From positions 930,001 through 994,000 of the forward strand of contig NZ_JAKWJQ010000001.1 in assembly GCF_022761015.1 (NCBI RefSeq): DNA of 64,000 nucleotides, in the 5' to 3' direction. Positions within the stretch are counted from its first letter, which is position 1. Each line of letters starts with the position of its first letter. This DNA is from Humibacter sp. RRB41 (GTDB taxonomy: Bacteria; Actinomycetota; Actinomycetes; Actinomycetales; Microbacteriaceae). This document shows positions 17,841 to 26,960 of this stretch, piece after piece. A program made the translations under genes and the position numbers. The notes beneath the pieces are model-generated. The model did not search any database. It was not told where the DNA came from and saw nothing but the letters and a program-made list of their open reading frames with translations.

Positions 17841-19142
17841 CTAGAGCAGGGCGACCAGAGGCTCCTGCATGCACCGGGCGACGTACGTGAGGAATCCGGA
17901 TGCCACGTCGCCGTCGCACACCCGGTGGTCGAACACGAGCGACAACGTCGCCACCTTGCGCACGGCCAGCTCGCCAGCCACGACCCACGGCCGGTCGATC
18001 ACCCGGCCGAGCCCGAGCATCGCGGCCTCCGGATGGTTGATGATCGGCGTCGACCCGTCGACCCCGAACGCGCCGTAGTTGTTCAGGGTGAAGGTGCCGC
18101 CGGCCAGTGCTGCAGGGGGATAATCGCCGCGTTCGGCGTGCGTGACGAGGTCGCCGATGGCATCCCGCAGCACCCGCAGCGACATCGCCTGGGCGTCGTG
18201 CACGACGGGCACCATCAGGCCGCGCGACGTCTGCGCCGCCAGCCCCAGGTTCACGGCCGCGTGCTGCACGATCTCGCCGGCCGTGTCGTCGACCGATGAG
18301 TTCAATGCCGGATACTTCTGCAGCCCGGAGACCACGAACCGTGCGATGAGCGCCGTGAGACTGTAGCGCTCCCCGGTGCTGGCCAGCAGCCGCTCCTTCG
18401 CCCGCACCAACTCCGTCGCATCTACGTCGAGCCAGATCGTCGCCTCGGGAATCGTCCGCCGCGACAGCGTGAGGTGGTCGGCGATCAACTTGCGCATGCC
18501 GGTGATCGGAATGCGCAGATCGGATGCCTGGCCTGCGGCCTCTTCCTCGCTGCGACGTGCACGGTCGCGAGCCGCGATCGCAGCGTCGACGTCCTCGCGC
18601 AGCACAAGCGATCCTGGCCCCGTTCCGGCCAGCTGGGATGCGTCGAAGCCGTTGTCACGCGCGCGTTTGCGAACGATCGGGGAGACCACCGGCGAGTGCC
18701 GGGTCGTCTCACCGCTGTGCCTGCGTCCGCGGCCGAACCGTCCCCCTGCCGGCCGTCCCAGCCGCCTCGTCGACTCGGTGACCCCGTAGCCCACCAGTAC
18801 GGGACCGGAAGCGGACCGTTCCCTGCCGCCGGCATCCGCTCGCAGCGCCGTGCCAGGCACGATGTCCGCGCTCGCCGCAGGGGCGACGGCGCCGACCGCG
18901 ACCGCGATGAGCGGGGCATCCTTGCGCACGACATCGCCGACGGCGGCGCAGAGCTCCTCGACCTGGCCGGCGAACGGCGACGGCAACTCGACGGAGGACT
19001 TCGCCGACTCCACCTCGACCACGGGCTGGTCGATCGCGACCGTGTCGCCCGGCTGCACCAGCCAGGTCACGATGGTCGCCTCGGTGAGGCCCTCGCCGAG
19101 GTCGGGCAGCAGGAATCGCTCGGTTGTCACTCGGCTCACCAT
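17841..19142 (-). CDS. 2-oxoacid dehydrogenase E2 (dihydrolipoyl acyltransferase)
   Basis: This 433-residue E2 has one lipoyl domain (residues 5-82) with the lipoylated Lys48 in VESAKSSVEL, an E1/E3-binding segment (SPIVRKRARDNGFDASQLAGT) and the acyltransferase domain ending with DHRVCDGDVASGF, where His and Asp are catalytic. A basic Arg/Gly-rich linker precedes the binding segment. The ATG at 19142 overlaps the E1-beta stop; a GTG at 19139 is also possible. Operon order and the Lrp-type regulator favour branched-chain 2-oxoacids, but pyruvate cannot be excluded. Confidence 0.9.
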   Translation of the reverse strand: MVSRVTTERFLLPDLGEGLTEATIVTWLVQPGDTVAIDQPVVEVESAKSSVELPSPFAGQVEELCAAVGDVVRKDAPLIAVAVGAVAPAASADIVPGTALRADAGGRERSASGPVLVGYGVTESTRRLGRPAGGRFGRGRRHSGETTRHSPVVSPIVRKRARDNGFDASQLAGTGPGSLVLREDVDAAIAARDRARRSEEEAAGQASDLRIPITGMRKLIADHLTLSRRTIPEATIWLDVDATELVRAKERLLASTGERYSLTALIARFVVSGLQKYPALNSSVDDTAGEIVQHAAVNLGLAAQTSRGLMVPVVHDAQAMSLRVLRDAIGDLVTHAERGDYPPAALAGGTFTLNNYGAFGVDGSTPIINHPEAAMLGLGRVIDRPWVVAGELAVRKVATLSLVFDHRVCDGDVASGFLTYVARCMQEPLVALL

Positions 19143-20155
19143 TCCCAGGTGTCGAGTGCGGCGAGCACGCGCTCGGCGGTCGGCAGAAAGTACTCCTCGA
19201 GCTTCGGCGAGGGGAAAGGAACGTCGAAGCCGGCGATGCGCAGAATCGGCGCCGCGAGGTGGAAGAAGTTGCGCTCCGTCACGCGCGCGGCGACCTCGGC
19301 ACCGTAGCCCCCGAACTGCGCTGCCTCGTGGATGACCGCGGCGCGGGTGGTCTTGCGCACCGAGCCGCCAACGGTCTCGTCGTCGAACGGCGACAGCGTG
19401 CGCAGGTCGATCACCTCGATCGAGAGGTCCTCGAGCTCGGCCAGCGCTGCGGCATCCATCGCGGTCTTCACGGTCGGCCCGTATGCGAGCAGCGTGACGT
19501 CTGTACCGGTGCGGATGACGCGGGCACGGTCGAGCGGAGCGGCCGGGGTCGAGTGGTCGACGGCATCCTTCATCCAATACCGGCTCTTCGGCTCGAGGAA
19601 GATCACGGGGTCGTTGCTCGAAATCGCCTGCCGGAGCATCCAGTAGGCGTCGGACGGGTTCGACGGCGTGACCACCGTGAGACCTGGAGTGTGCGTCCAG
19701 TAAGCCTCGGAGGAGTCGGAGTGGTGCTCCACACCGCCGATCCCGCCCGCGTAGGGAATGCGCACCACGACGGGCAGCTCCAGCGCGCCCTTCGTGCGGT
19801 TGCGCATCTTGGCGAGGTGCGACGTGATCTGCTGGAACGCCGGATAGCTGAAGGCGTCGAACTGCATCTCGATCACGGGCCGCATGCCGTTCATCGCCAT
19901 GCCGATCGCCGTGCCGACGATGCCGGCCTCCGCGAGTGGCGAGTCCCACACCCGGTCGTCGCCGAACCTGGCGCTCAGCCCGTCGGTCACCCGGAAGACG
20001 CCGCCGAGCGGGCCGACGTCCTCGCCGAAGACCACGACCGAGTCGTCCTCGGACATCGCGTCGGCGAGCGCCGAGTTCAGCGCCCCGGCGAGTGTGACGG
20101 ATGCCGGCGCCTGCGCCACAGCCGCCGTCACGTTCGTGTCGTGTGCGATCGTCAT
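19136..20155 (-). CDS. 2-oxoacid dehydrogenase E1 subunit beta
   Basis: This 339-residue transketolase-like subunit has GEDVGPLGGVFRVTDGL, the SPLAEAGIVGTAIGMAMNG segment and the C-terminal half with HEAAQFGGYGAEVAARV. With the alpha subunit it forms the thiamine-diphosphate E1 that decarboxylates the 2-oxoacid and loads the lipoyl group. It overlaps the alpha gene by four bases and the E2 gene by seven. Confidence 0.92.
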   Translation of the reverse strand: MTIAHDTNVTAAVAQAPASVTLAGALNSALADAMSEDDSVVVFGEDVGPLGGVFRVTDGLSARFGDDRVWDSPLAEAGIVGTAIGMAMNGMRPVIEMQFDAFSYPAFQQITSHLAKMRNRTKGALELPVVVRIPYAGGIGGVEHHSDSSEAYWTHTPGLTVVTPSNPSDAYWMLRQAISSNDPVIFLEPKSRYWMKDAVDHSTPAAPLDRARVIRTGTDVTLLAYGPTVKTAMDAAALAELEDLSIEVIDLRTLSPFDDETVGGSVRKTTRAAVIHEAAQFGGYGAEVAARVTERNFFHLAAPILRIAGFDVPFPSPKLEEYFLPTAERVLAALDTWEW

Positions 20156-21258
20156 GACAGGTGCCTCGCTTCACTGGATTCGAGTTCGGTTGCCAGGTAG
20201 TCCCGCTGCTCGGCGAGCGCCGCGCGCGGGGTCGCGTACACGTGGTCGAAGAGCTCGAGCGGATCAAGGTGCGGGGACTCGTTCATCGCGTCGCGGGTCT
20301 CGGCGGCGAGCTGCTCTGCGGCATCCGCGATCTCCGCACGCAGCTTCTCGGTGAGTGCGCCCTCGCGGATCAGATAGGACTCGATGCGCGCGATCGGGTC
20401 GAGGACGCGCCAGCGCTCCACCTCCTCGTCGCCTCGGTAGCGGCTCGGGTCGTCGGAGTTGGTGTGAGCCTCCATGCGATAGGTGAGGCCCTCGATCAGT
20501 GTCGGGCCGCCGCCGTTCCTGGCGCGATCGAGGGCATCCGTGATCACGGCGTACATCGCAGCGACGTCGTTGCCGTCGACGAAGTGACCGGGCATTCCGT
20601 AGCCGATCGCCTTGTCGGCGAGCGTTCGCGCGCGCGACTGCTTGGAGAACGGCACGCTGATCGCATAGCCGTTGTTCTGCACGACGAACACGGTGGGCGC
20701 CTGCCAGACGGCGGCGAAATTGAACGCCTCGTGCGCCTCGCCCTCGCTGGTGGCACCGTCGCCGAGGAACGCGAGGGTCGCGACGGATTCGTGCCGCATC
20801 TTCGACGCCGTCGCGAACCCGACGGCGTGCAGGGCCTGGGTGGCCAGCGGCGTCGACTGCGGCGCGATGCGGCGCTGCTTGGGGTCGAAGCCGGAGTGCC
20901 AGTCGCCGCGGAAGAACGACAGGATCTCCACCGCCTTGACCCCTCGTGCCAGCAGTGCGATCGAATCGCGGTAGGTCGGGAAGAGCCAGTCGTCGTCGGC
21001 GAGTGCCGCGGCCGCGGCGATCTCACACGCCTCCTGACCGAGTCCACTGGGATAGGTGGCGAGACGTCCCTGACGGGTGAGCGCCGTGACCTGCACATCG
21101 AAGCGCCTGGCGAGCACCATGCGGCGATAGAGATCAAGCAGAATGCCGGCCTCCGGCATCCCGAACCCGGCTCCTCGCTCGTGCGGCGCGGGCTCTCCCC
21201 GCTCATCGATCAGCCGGATCGGCTCGGCGGTCGGCCGCGTGACATCGTCGTCGCTCAC
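20152..21258 (-). CDS. 2-oxoacid dehydrogenase E1 subunit alpha
   Basis: This 368-residue subunit has the thiamine-diphosphate motif GDGATSEGEAHEAFNFAAVW ending in QNN, and the phosphorylation-loop-like segment YRMEAHTNSDDPSRYR. It is the first enzyme gene of the leftward E1a-E1b-E2 operon. No E3 gene is present here, so the lipoamide dehydrogenase must be shared from elsewhere. The Lrp/AsnC gene 140 bp upstream on the same strand is a likely regulator. Confidence 0.92.
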   Translation of the reverse strand: MSDDDVTRPTAEPIRLIDERGEPAPHERGAGFGMPEAGILLDLYRRMVLARRFDVQVTALTRQGRLATYPSGLGQEACEIAAAAALADDDWLFPTYRDSIALLARGVKAVEILSFFRGDWHSGFDPKQRRIAPQSTPLATQALHAVGFATASKMRHESVATLAFLGDGATSEGEAHEAFNFAAVWQAPTVFVVQNNGYAISVPFSKQSRARTLADKAIGYGMPGHFVDGNDVAAMYAVITDALDRARNGGGPTLIEGLTYRMEAHTNSDDPSRYRGDEEVERWRVLDPIARIESYLIREGALTEKLRAEIADAAEQLAAETRDAMNESPHLDPLELFDHVYATPRAALAEQRDYLATELESSEARHLS

Positions 21259-21398
21259 ACTGCCATGGTGCGGTGCTTTCGGGGCCGGCGGGCCGGCATC
21301 CGCTCAGGTCGTTTCAGACGGCGCGAGCGGCACGGCAAGAGTGGCAGAACTGCGCTCTGCGGCCCGGCGGACGTGCCATTCGTCCGGCGCTCGGCCGA

Positions 21399-21866
21399 TC
21401 AGTTCCAGGAGTCGCGGGCGATGCCCGGTGCCGTGCCGTCCCACGAGTCGAGCACGATGTGGGACCGGGTGGACTCAACGCCGTCGATCTCGTGCAACTG
21501 CCGCATGATCACGTCGCTGAGTCGTTCGTGGTCGGGCGCGCTGACGGTGAGCACGAAGTCGATGTCGCCGCTGACGGCGAGCACGGATTCGACGAACGGG
21601 AGGGCGGCGAGCGCGGTCGCGACATCCTTCCACTCGTGCTGTCCGGCGGTCTTGACGATGACGAGCGCCGTGACGTGCAGCCCGATCGCCTTGCGGTCGA
21701 TGCGGGCGCCGAATCCAGTGAAGACTCCTTCGGCGATGAGTCGCTGCAGACGGTTGGCGACGGCCGTGCGTGAGATGTGCACGCGCTCGGCGAGGGCGCG
21801 CACGGAGAGGCGCGAGTCTGCGCTCAGCTGAGCGATGATCGACCGGTCGACCTTGTCCAGGTTCAT
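21399..21866 (-). CDS. Lrp/AsnC-family regulator
   Basis: This 155-residue protein has the N-terminal Lrp helix-turn-helix (DRSIIAQLSADSRLSVRALAERVHISRTAVANRLQRL) and a C-terminal RAM ligand domain with AVSGDIDFVLTV. It stands upstream of the E1a-E1b-E2 genes on the same strand, as BkdR-type regulators do, so control of branched-chain 2-oxoacid breakdown is a fair inference. The effector is unknown. Confidence 0.88.
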   Translation of the reverse strand: MNLDKVDRSIIAQLSADSRLSVRALAERVHISRTAVANRLQRLIAEGVFTGFGARIDRKAIGLHVTALVIVKTAGQHEWKDVATALAALPFVESVLAVSGDIDFVLTVSAPDHERLSDVIMRQLHEIDGVESTRSHIVLDSWDGTAPGIARDSWN

Positions 21867-21895
21867 CGGTAATGAAGCTTACGTGGCGTCGAGCC

Positions 21896-21914
21896 TGTAG
21901 CAATCTGCTACAGT
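21896..21914 (+). promoter_or_regulatory. toxin-antitoxin operator and leaderless promoter
   Basis: The perfect inverted repeat TGTAGCA-ATC-TGCTACA (21896-21912) overlaps a -10 box TACAGT (21909-21914) that lies six bases before the antitoxin ATG. Binding of the antitoxin complex here would block its own transcription, the usual autoregulation of type II systems. Confidence 0.75.
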
Positions 21915-21920
21915 TGACGC

Positions 21921-22283
21921 ATGGGATCAATGCCTACTCGCGTTGACGGCGAGCTCTTCCAATCTGCGCAGAACGCCGCGCGAACGCAGAGCCGCAGCGC
22001 GGCACAGCAGATCGATCACTGGGCGCGGATCGGGCGCGAGCTCGAAGCCTCGCCGCGCGTGACCAACCACGTTCTGAAGCGTGTGCTGGCGGGGCAGGGG
22101 TCCTATGACGGGCTCACCGAGGAGTCTCAGGCCGTCGTGCGCGCAATCTGGGAAGAGCGGATCGCCGAACAACTCGGCGGCCTCGACCTCCTGTCGGAGT
22201 TGCGCGCTGCCGGCGATGCGTGGACCGAGTCGGATGCCGACGGTGCGGCCGTCGTGCGCAACCCGCGTTCTGCATCTGAATGA
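21921..22283 (+). CDS. ParD-like antitoxin
   Basis: This 120-residue protein begins with a ribbon-helix-helix-like segment (MPTRVDGELFQSAQNAARTQSRSAAQQIDHWARIGRELE) typical of ParD-like antitoxins paired with COG4185 zeta-type toxins. The rest is acidic and probably wraps the toxin. The ATG at 21921 is chosen because a -10 box sits exactly six bases upstream; the next in-frame ATG is at 21930. It overlaps the toxin gene by ATGA. Confidence 0.75.
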   Translation: MGSMPTRVDGELFQSAQNAARTQSRSAAQQIDHWARIGRELEASPRVTNHVLKRVLAGQGSYDGLTEESQAVVRAIWEERIAEQLGGLDLLSELRAAGDAWTESDADGAAVVRNPRSASE

Positions 22284-22849
22284 GCACCCCGGTTCTGCAT
22301 GTGCTCGCCGGGCCGAACGGCGCCGGCAAGACCACGTTCGTCGACCGCGTGCTGATCCCTGCCACGCATCTCCCGTTCGTCAACGCCGACCGCATCGCTG
22401 CGAAATGGTGGCCTGGTGACGAGCAGGCCCACGCCTACGAGGCATCCCGACTGGCCGCGCAAGAGCGTGTCGCGGCGATGCGCGAATCGCGCTCCTTCAT
22501 CACCGAGACCGTCTTCAGCCATCCCAGCAAGGCCGACCTGGTACAGCAGGCCGTCGAGTTCGGCTACTTGGTGACCCTGCACGTTCTTCTCATACCTGAG
22601 GATGTGACGGTCGGTCGTGTCCGGTATCGGGTCGACCACGGCGGTCACTCCGTTCCCGAGGCGAAGATCCGCGAGCGATATCGACGCCTATGGACCCTCA
22701 TCGCGCAAGCACGAGACGTCGCCACCCGAACGGTGTTCTACGACAACAGCACCGCGGCGCAGGCGTTTCGACCTGTCGCGGCCTTCGAGCGCGGGACCCT
22801 GGTCGGTGAGACGAACTGGCCACGGTGGACGCCCGTCGAACTCCGGTAG
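22280..22849 (+). CDS. zeta-like toxin (COG4185 P-loop kinase)
   Basis: This 189-residue P-loop protein has Walker A GPNGAGKTT (residues 11-19), the NADRIA motif with the conserved Asp, ETVFSHPSK, and the basic region RVRYRVDHGGHSVPEAKIRERYRR. These are the features of COG4185/zeta-type kinases; zeta toxins phosphorylate UDP-activated amino sugars and so poison wall synthesis. The substrate of this one is inferred. It is translationally coupled to the antitoxin. Confidence 0.78.
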   Translation: MSTPVLHVLAGPNGAGKTTFVDRVLIPATHLPFVNADRIAAKWWPGDEQAHAYEASRLAAQERVAAMRESRSFITETVFSHPSKADLVQQAVEFGYLVTLHVLLIPEDVTVGRVRYRVDHGGHSVPEAKIRERYRRLWTLIAQARDVATRTVFYDNSTAAQAFRPVAAFERGTLVGETNWPRWTPVELR

Positions 22850-22912
22850 ATGGGTGCGGCGGGCGCTTTGTCGTCGCCTTGGGAACCTAGAGTGACTTCT
22901 CCGACCGCACGC

Positions 22913-23365
22913 TTACCGCCGGTTGCGGTACTGCGATCCGGGTCCGTAGATCAGCGCGCCGGCGATCGGCACGAGCAGGAAGAACAGCCATCCCCATGCC
23001 CACCCCTGCCAGATGAAGCCGGAGATGAAGAAGAGCCCCAGCGAGATGAACGGGACGAGCGACATGATCGTCGCGCCCCACGCGCCGCCCAGGGCGCGGG
23101 AGGTGTGCTCCCTCGGCTGGCCGTAGCCGCCGTCCTGGACGTATCCGCCGCCCTGGCCGGTCGCCCCGGCTCGCGGCAGGTCGCTGAAGAGCGGGCTGAG
23201 ATCGCCCCAGGTCACGGCCGAACGGGCTGTCGTGGTGCGTTGCTCGAACTCGTCCGGCGTGAGCCTGCCCTCGTCACGGGCGTGACTGAGAGCCGCGACG
23301 GCATCCGCGCGATCGCGATCGGCGATGCGCTCATTCGGACGAAGGGGATTCGCGTAGTCGACCAT
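22913..23365 (-). CDS. DUF1707 domain membrane protein
   Basis: This 150-residue protein has an N-terminal DUF1707 (SHOCT-like) domain, DRADAVAALSHARDEGRLTPDEFEQRTTTARSA, residues about 14-60. A Gly/Gln-rich linker and two membrane segments (SLVPFISLGLFFISGFIW and WGWLFFLLVPIAGALIYG) follow. The start at 23365 has an AGGGG upstream; a longer frame from 23413 is less likely. The family is common in actinobacteria and its role is unknown. Confidence 0.75.
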   Translation of the reverse strand: MVDYANPLRPNERIADRDRADAVAALSHARDEGRLTPDEFEQRTTTARSAVTWGDLSPLFSDLPRAGATGQGGGYVQDGGYGQPREHTSRALGGAWGATIMSLVPFISLGLFFISGFIWQGWAWGWLFFLLVPIAGALIYGPGSQYRNRR

Positions 23366-23562
23366 TGGTCCAGATTGCCCCTTCAGGGCGGCGGATGCCA
23401 GTGTCTCTGCCATGTGCGCACGTTGCGGATGCTGAGCGCGCGAGGCACTCGCTCAGCACCGGGTCTCAGCAGCAGGTGCGAATCGCCCGGTGTGATCGCG
23501 GGGCGGCGCGCGCACGATGGAGGAGCAATCGAACGGGCCGACAAGTACAGGGAGATACTGCC

Positions 23563-24132
23563 ATGCCGAAGATTCTGATTCTCACAGGAGACGCCGCCGA
23601 GACCCTCGAGGTGTTCTACCCCTACCAGCGGCTGCAGGAGGCCGGCTACGAGGTGCACATCGGCGCTCCGGAGAAGCGCAAGCTGCAGTTCGTGGTGCAC
23701 GACTTCGTCGACAGCTTCGACACGTACACCGAGAAGCTCGGTCACACATGGGATGCGGACATCGCGTTCGCGGACGTGGATCCGGCCGACTACGACGCCA
23801 TCGTCGTGCCCGGCGGTCGCGCTCCTGAGTACCTCCGCAACAACGAGGACGCCAAGCGCATCGTCCGCTACTTCTTCGAGAAGAATCAGCCCGTCGCCGC
23901 GACCTGCCACGGTCCGCTGCTGTTGGCGGCCGCCGGAGTTCTGAAGGGGCGTACCTCGTCCGCCTATCCGGAGCTCGCCGTCGATGTCGAAACGGCCGGC
24001 GGCATCTTCGAGAACGGCGGTGCGGTGGTCGACGGCAATCTGGTCACGTCGCGGGCCTGGCCCGACAACGGTGTCTGGATGGGGGCGTTCCTCAAGCTCC
24101 TGGACTCCGCCGGCGTACGCGCTGCAGCCTGA
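23563..24132 (+). CDS. DJ-1/PfpI family protein
   Basis: This 189-residue class I glutamine amidotransferase-like protein has the nucleophile Cys115 in AATCHGPLLLAAAG, with the preceding IVVPGGRAPEYLR. The family includes intracellular proteases and glyoxalases/deglycases; the exact activity is not set by sequence. The ATG follows AGGGAG. About 200 bp upstream contain no gene but include an 8-bp inverted repeat (23431-23457). It converges with the FUSC gene, 4 bp away. Confidence 0.85.
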   Translation: MPKILILTGDAAETLEVFYPYQRLQEAGYEVHIGAPEKRKLQFVVHDFVDSFDTYTEKLGHTWDADIAFADVDPADYDAIVVPGGRAPEYLRNNEDAKRIVRYFFEKNQPVAATCHGPLLLAAAGVLKGRTSSAYPELAVDVETAGGIFENGGAVVDGNLVTSRAWPDNGVWMGAFLKLLDSAGVRAAA

Positions 24133-24136
24133 GCGG

Positions 24137-25735
24137 CTACCCGGAGGCCCTGGCCACCAGCGACAACGGTGCGCCAAGGCCGTCGACGGCCGAGCCCAGG
24201 TCGGCGAACGCGGGGGAGTGCTCGGCGAGTTCGGGTGCCGGCGCGCCCACGAGCATCCGTCGGTACTCGCCGAGTCGTCGTGCGATCGCGCCGAGCGCCT
24301 TCGCGTCGGACCCGGAGAGCGGATGCCCGTGCTCCACGCTCGCAGCGATCGTGTCCGCGCTTGCCCAGCACTTCTGCAGCGCGGGGATGACGTCGGCGCG
24401 GTGATCCCGTCTTCGCGGCTCGGCGCCCTTCCGCCCGCGGACCCGAGCCGCCCGTTCCAGCCGCAGCGTCGGTCCGAGCTGCTCGAGATGAGCGATGGAG
24501 TCGTCGAGCGCTGAACGCAGGGGAGCGACGGCATCCGGCTCGCGGATGCAGCCGACGAGCAGGTTGGACAGCGCCGCCAGAGCGTCGGCGGTGCGGCGCC
24601 TCAGCACATCGCCGGTACGCACCGGGAGGACCCACCAGGCGATCGCGGTCGACAGAACGCCGCCAACGAGGATCGCGGCCAATCGGATGAACATCGCCGA
24701 GTCGGCTTCGGTGCCCGTCAACTCGTGCAGGAGCGACAGCATCGCCGTCATCGCTGCAGCCCACCAGCCGTAGCCTGCAGGGCGCAGCCAGAGTCCGAGC
24801 GCGAGGATCACGGCGATGGCGGCGATCGTCGCGTCGGCCGTCCCGCCCGTGACGTGCGTCGGCGCGAAGAGCACGAGCCCTGCCGCGACGACCGTTCCCG
24901 CCGCAGCGCCGATCGTGCGGTGGATGCCTTTGTAGAGCACATCCCCTCTCCCGCGATTGCCGCTCGCCACGATGAACGCGGTCAGCACGACCCAGAACCA
25001 GTGCTCCCCGAACACCAGATGACCGATCAGGAACGCCGCGGTCAGCGCGATCGCCATCTGCACGGCCATGCGCGTGCTGGCCGGCAGCCTGTTCGCGCCG
25101 GGTTGCCGGACCGATGCGTCACCGCCCTTCATCTGAGCAGCGGATGCCGCCCGCCGGCTCGCCCCTGACGTTGCGTTGGGCGCAGGGTTGAACCCCGTCA
25201 CCCGCGCGCACCACTGCACGCCGAAAGCAACCACCGCGACGAGCAGTGCGACCGCGGCCGCCCACAGCGCGAAGCCGCCGTTCGGCGTGGAGGGAGCAGG
25301 AACGACCAGCACCGTGATGAACGGCAGAGAGACGAGGGTGCCGATCCGCGTCGCGACAGGGCCGAACCTGCGGATCCAGATGGCGCCGGAAACCACGACC
25401 ACGAACAGGGTGTCGCCGAGAAGCGGCACGGTGAACAACAGCGCGGCGACCGCGCCCGCCGCGATGCCGGCGACCGGCAGGATGACGAGAGATGTGAGGC
25501 GCTGCGTCGTGCCTGTACCGGCCCGCTCGGCGGTGAATGTGATGGACAGCATCACCGCGAGCACCACGATCGAGGCGCCGAGGTCGAAACGGATCGCCAG
25601 CACGGATGCCACGACACCGCCGATCAGTGCCGTGATGTAGGTGGCGGCGGCGGCACGCAGCCGCAGGAGCCCGGGGTCGGCCAGGCTGCGGAGCAGTGCA
25701 CCAGCGGTCGTTCGCACCGTTCCATGATGATGCAC
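24137..25735 (-). CDS. FUSC-family membrane protein
   Basis: This protein of about 532 residues has two blocks of hydrophobic helices. The second block, with AVQMAIALTAAFLIGHLVF, FWVVLTAFIVASGNRGRGDVL and YKGIHRTIGAAAGTVVAAG, is the FUSC/aromatic-acid-exporter signature. A long soluble C-terminal region follows. Such proteins are proposed efflux carriers for aromatic acids. The start is uncertain: GTG at 25735 or GTG at 25717. It lies 32 bp downstream of the aminotransferase gene on the same strand. Confidence 0.75.
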   Translation of the reverse strand: MHHHGTVRTTAGALLRSLADPGLLRLRAAAATYITALIGGVVASVLAIRFDLGASIVVLAVMLSITFTAERAGTGTTQRLTSLVILPVAGIAAGAVAALLFTVPLLGDTLFVVVVSGAIWIRRFGPVATRIGTLVSLPFITVLVVPAPSTPNGGFALWAAAVALLVAVVAFGVQWCARVTGFNPAPNATSGASRRAASAAQMKGGDASVRQPGANRLPASTRMAVQMAIALTAAFLIGHLVFGEHWFWVVLTAFIVASGNRGRGDVLYKGIHRTIGAAAGTVVAAGLVLFAPTHVTGGTADATIAAIAVILALGLWLRPAGYGWWAAAMTAMLSLLHELTGTEADSAMFIRLAAILVGGVLSTAIAWWVLPVRTGDVLRRRTADALAALSNLLVGCIREPDAVAPLRSALDDSIAHLEQLGPTLRLERAARVRGRKGAEPRRRDHRADVIPALQKCWASADTIAASVEHGHPLSGSDAKALGAIARRLGEYRRMLVGAPAPELAEHSPAFADLGSAVDGLGAPLSLVARASG

Positions 25736-25767
25736 GCCTCTGCCGGTCGAGGCGCACACCCCCGCCG

Positions 25768-26934
25768 CTATCCGACCGGCGAGACTGCTGCCAGGCGGTC
25801 GATCCCTTCGGTGAGCACCTCGGCCGAGCATCCGATGTTGAGCCGCACATGACCTACGCCCTGCGTGCCGAACGTGAGCCCGCTGTTCACCGCGACCCGT
25901 GCGCGTTCCAGGGCGACGACCGCCGGATCGTCTCCCCAGCCGAGTGCGGAGAGGTCGAGCCACGTGAGGTAGCTCGCGCGGGGTTCGCGGTAGCCGACGG
26001 CGGGCATCCGCTCGGCCAGCAGAGTACCGAGCAGTCGCCGGTTGGCCTCGATGCTGTCGATCACGCCGTCGAGCCACGCCTCTCCGTGTTCGAAGGCCGC
26101 GGTGGTCGCGATGCGCCCGAAGAGCCCGGTGCGGGTCTCGACCTCGGTGGGCATGTTGCGAACGAGGTCGGTCATCCGGTCGGAGTCCGTGACGAACAGC
26201 GCGCACTTGAGGCCGGCGAGATTGAACGCCTTGCTCGCGGAGTGTGCAGCGATGGTGTGCTCGCGGGCGGCATTCGACACCGTGATGTAGGGCGTGAAGG
26301 ATGCGTCGTGGTGCGTGAGCGGCGCGTGGATCTCGTCGGCGACGACCACGGCCCCGTGCCGCTCCACGACCTCGGAGAGCGCAGTGAGGCTCTCGCGTGA
26401 GTGCACCAGTCCGAGCGGGTTGTGCGGGCTGCAGAGCAGCACCGCCCGCGCGCCGGATGCCAGCGCACGGTCGACGGCCTCGAGATCGATCGAGTAACCC
26501 TCCTCGTCGGAATGCGCCAGCGGCGCCTCGACGACCCGGCCGCCTGCCTCCGGAATCAGGTCGTAGAACGGCGGATACACCGGCGGCATGATGACCACGC
26601 GGTCACCGGGCCGGATGAGCACGCGCAGCGCCTCGACGATCACCACGCTCACGTCCGTCGTGCTGCTGACGCGCTCGGGGTCGACCTCCCACTGCCAGTG
26701 CCGCCCGGCGAAACCGGCGAACGCCCCTGCCATCGCGCCGCCGTCATCGCCGATGTATCCGGTGTCCGACCGGGTGATCGCGGCGGTCAGAGCGGATGCC
26801 ACCGGCTCGGCGAGGGGAAAGTCAGACTCCGCCACGAACAGCGGCAGCACCTCGGGCGGATACGCGGTCCACTTCTCGCTCGTGCGGGTGCGGAGCAACG
26901 CGAGGGCTTCAGCGGTCACGGGCATGCGACCCAT
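25768..26934 (-). CDS. MalY/PatB-type aminotransferase (C-S lyase)
   Basis: This 388-residue fold-type I PLP enzyme has VYPPFYDLI, the CSPHNPLGLVHSRE segment, DEIHAPLTHH and the PLP lysine in AHSASKAFNLAGLKC. These features match the MalY/PatB cystathionine beta-lyase group, which cleaves cysteine-S conjugates to thiol, pyruvate and ammonia. The frame is open much further upstream, but the family N-terminus starts at the ATG at 26934 (or 26925). It probably shares a transcript with the FUSC gene. Confidence 0.85.
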   Translation of the reverse strand: MGRMPVTAEALALLRTRTSEKWTAYPPEVLPLFVAESDFPLAEPVASALTAAITRSDTGYIGDDGGAMAGAFAGFAGRHWQWEVDPERVSSTTDVSVVIVEALRVLIRPGDRVVIMPPVYPPFYDLIPEAGGRVVEAPLAHSDEEGYSIDLEAVDRALASGARAVLLCSPHNPLGLVHSRESLTALSEVVERHGAVVVADEIHAPLTHHDASFTPYITVSNAAREHTIAAHSASKAFNLAGLKCALFVTDSDRMTDLVRNMPTEVETRTGLFGRIATTAAFEHGEAWLDGVIDSIEANRRLLGTLLAERMPAVGYREPRASYLTWLDLSALGWGDDPAVVALERARVAVNSGLTFGTQGVGHVRLNIGCSAEVLTEGIDRLAAVSPVG

Positions 26935-26960
26935 GTTCGCACGCGTCAGCGCTGGGCCGA

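Noticed and set aside
19143-20267. Upstream extension of the E2 frame to 808 residues
   Set aside because: The extension covers E1-beta in another frame and is Arg-rich nonsense. The lipoyl domain starts directly after the ATG at 19142.
22280-22849. Reading the P-loop protein as a chloramphenicol phosphotransferase or plain nucleotide kinase
   Set aside because: The pattern after NADRIA and the basic GGHSVPEAKIRERY segment, together with the coupled antitoxin, fit COG4185 zeta-type proteins better.
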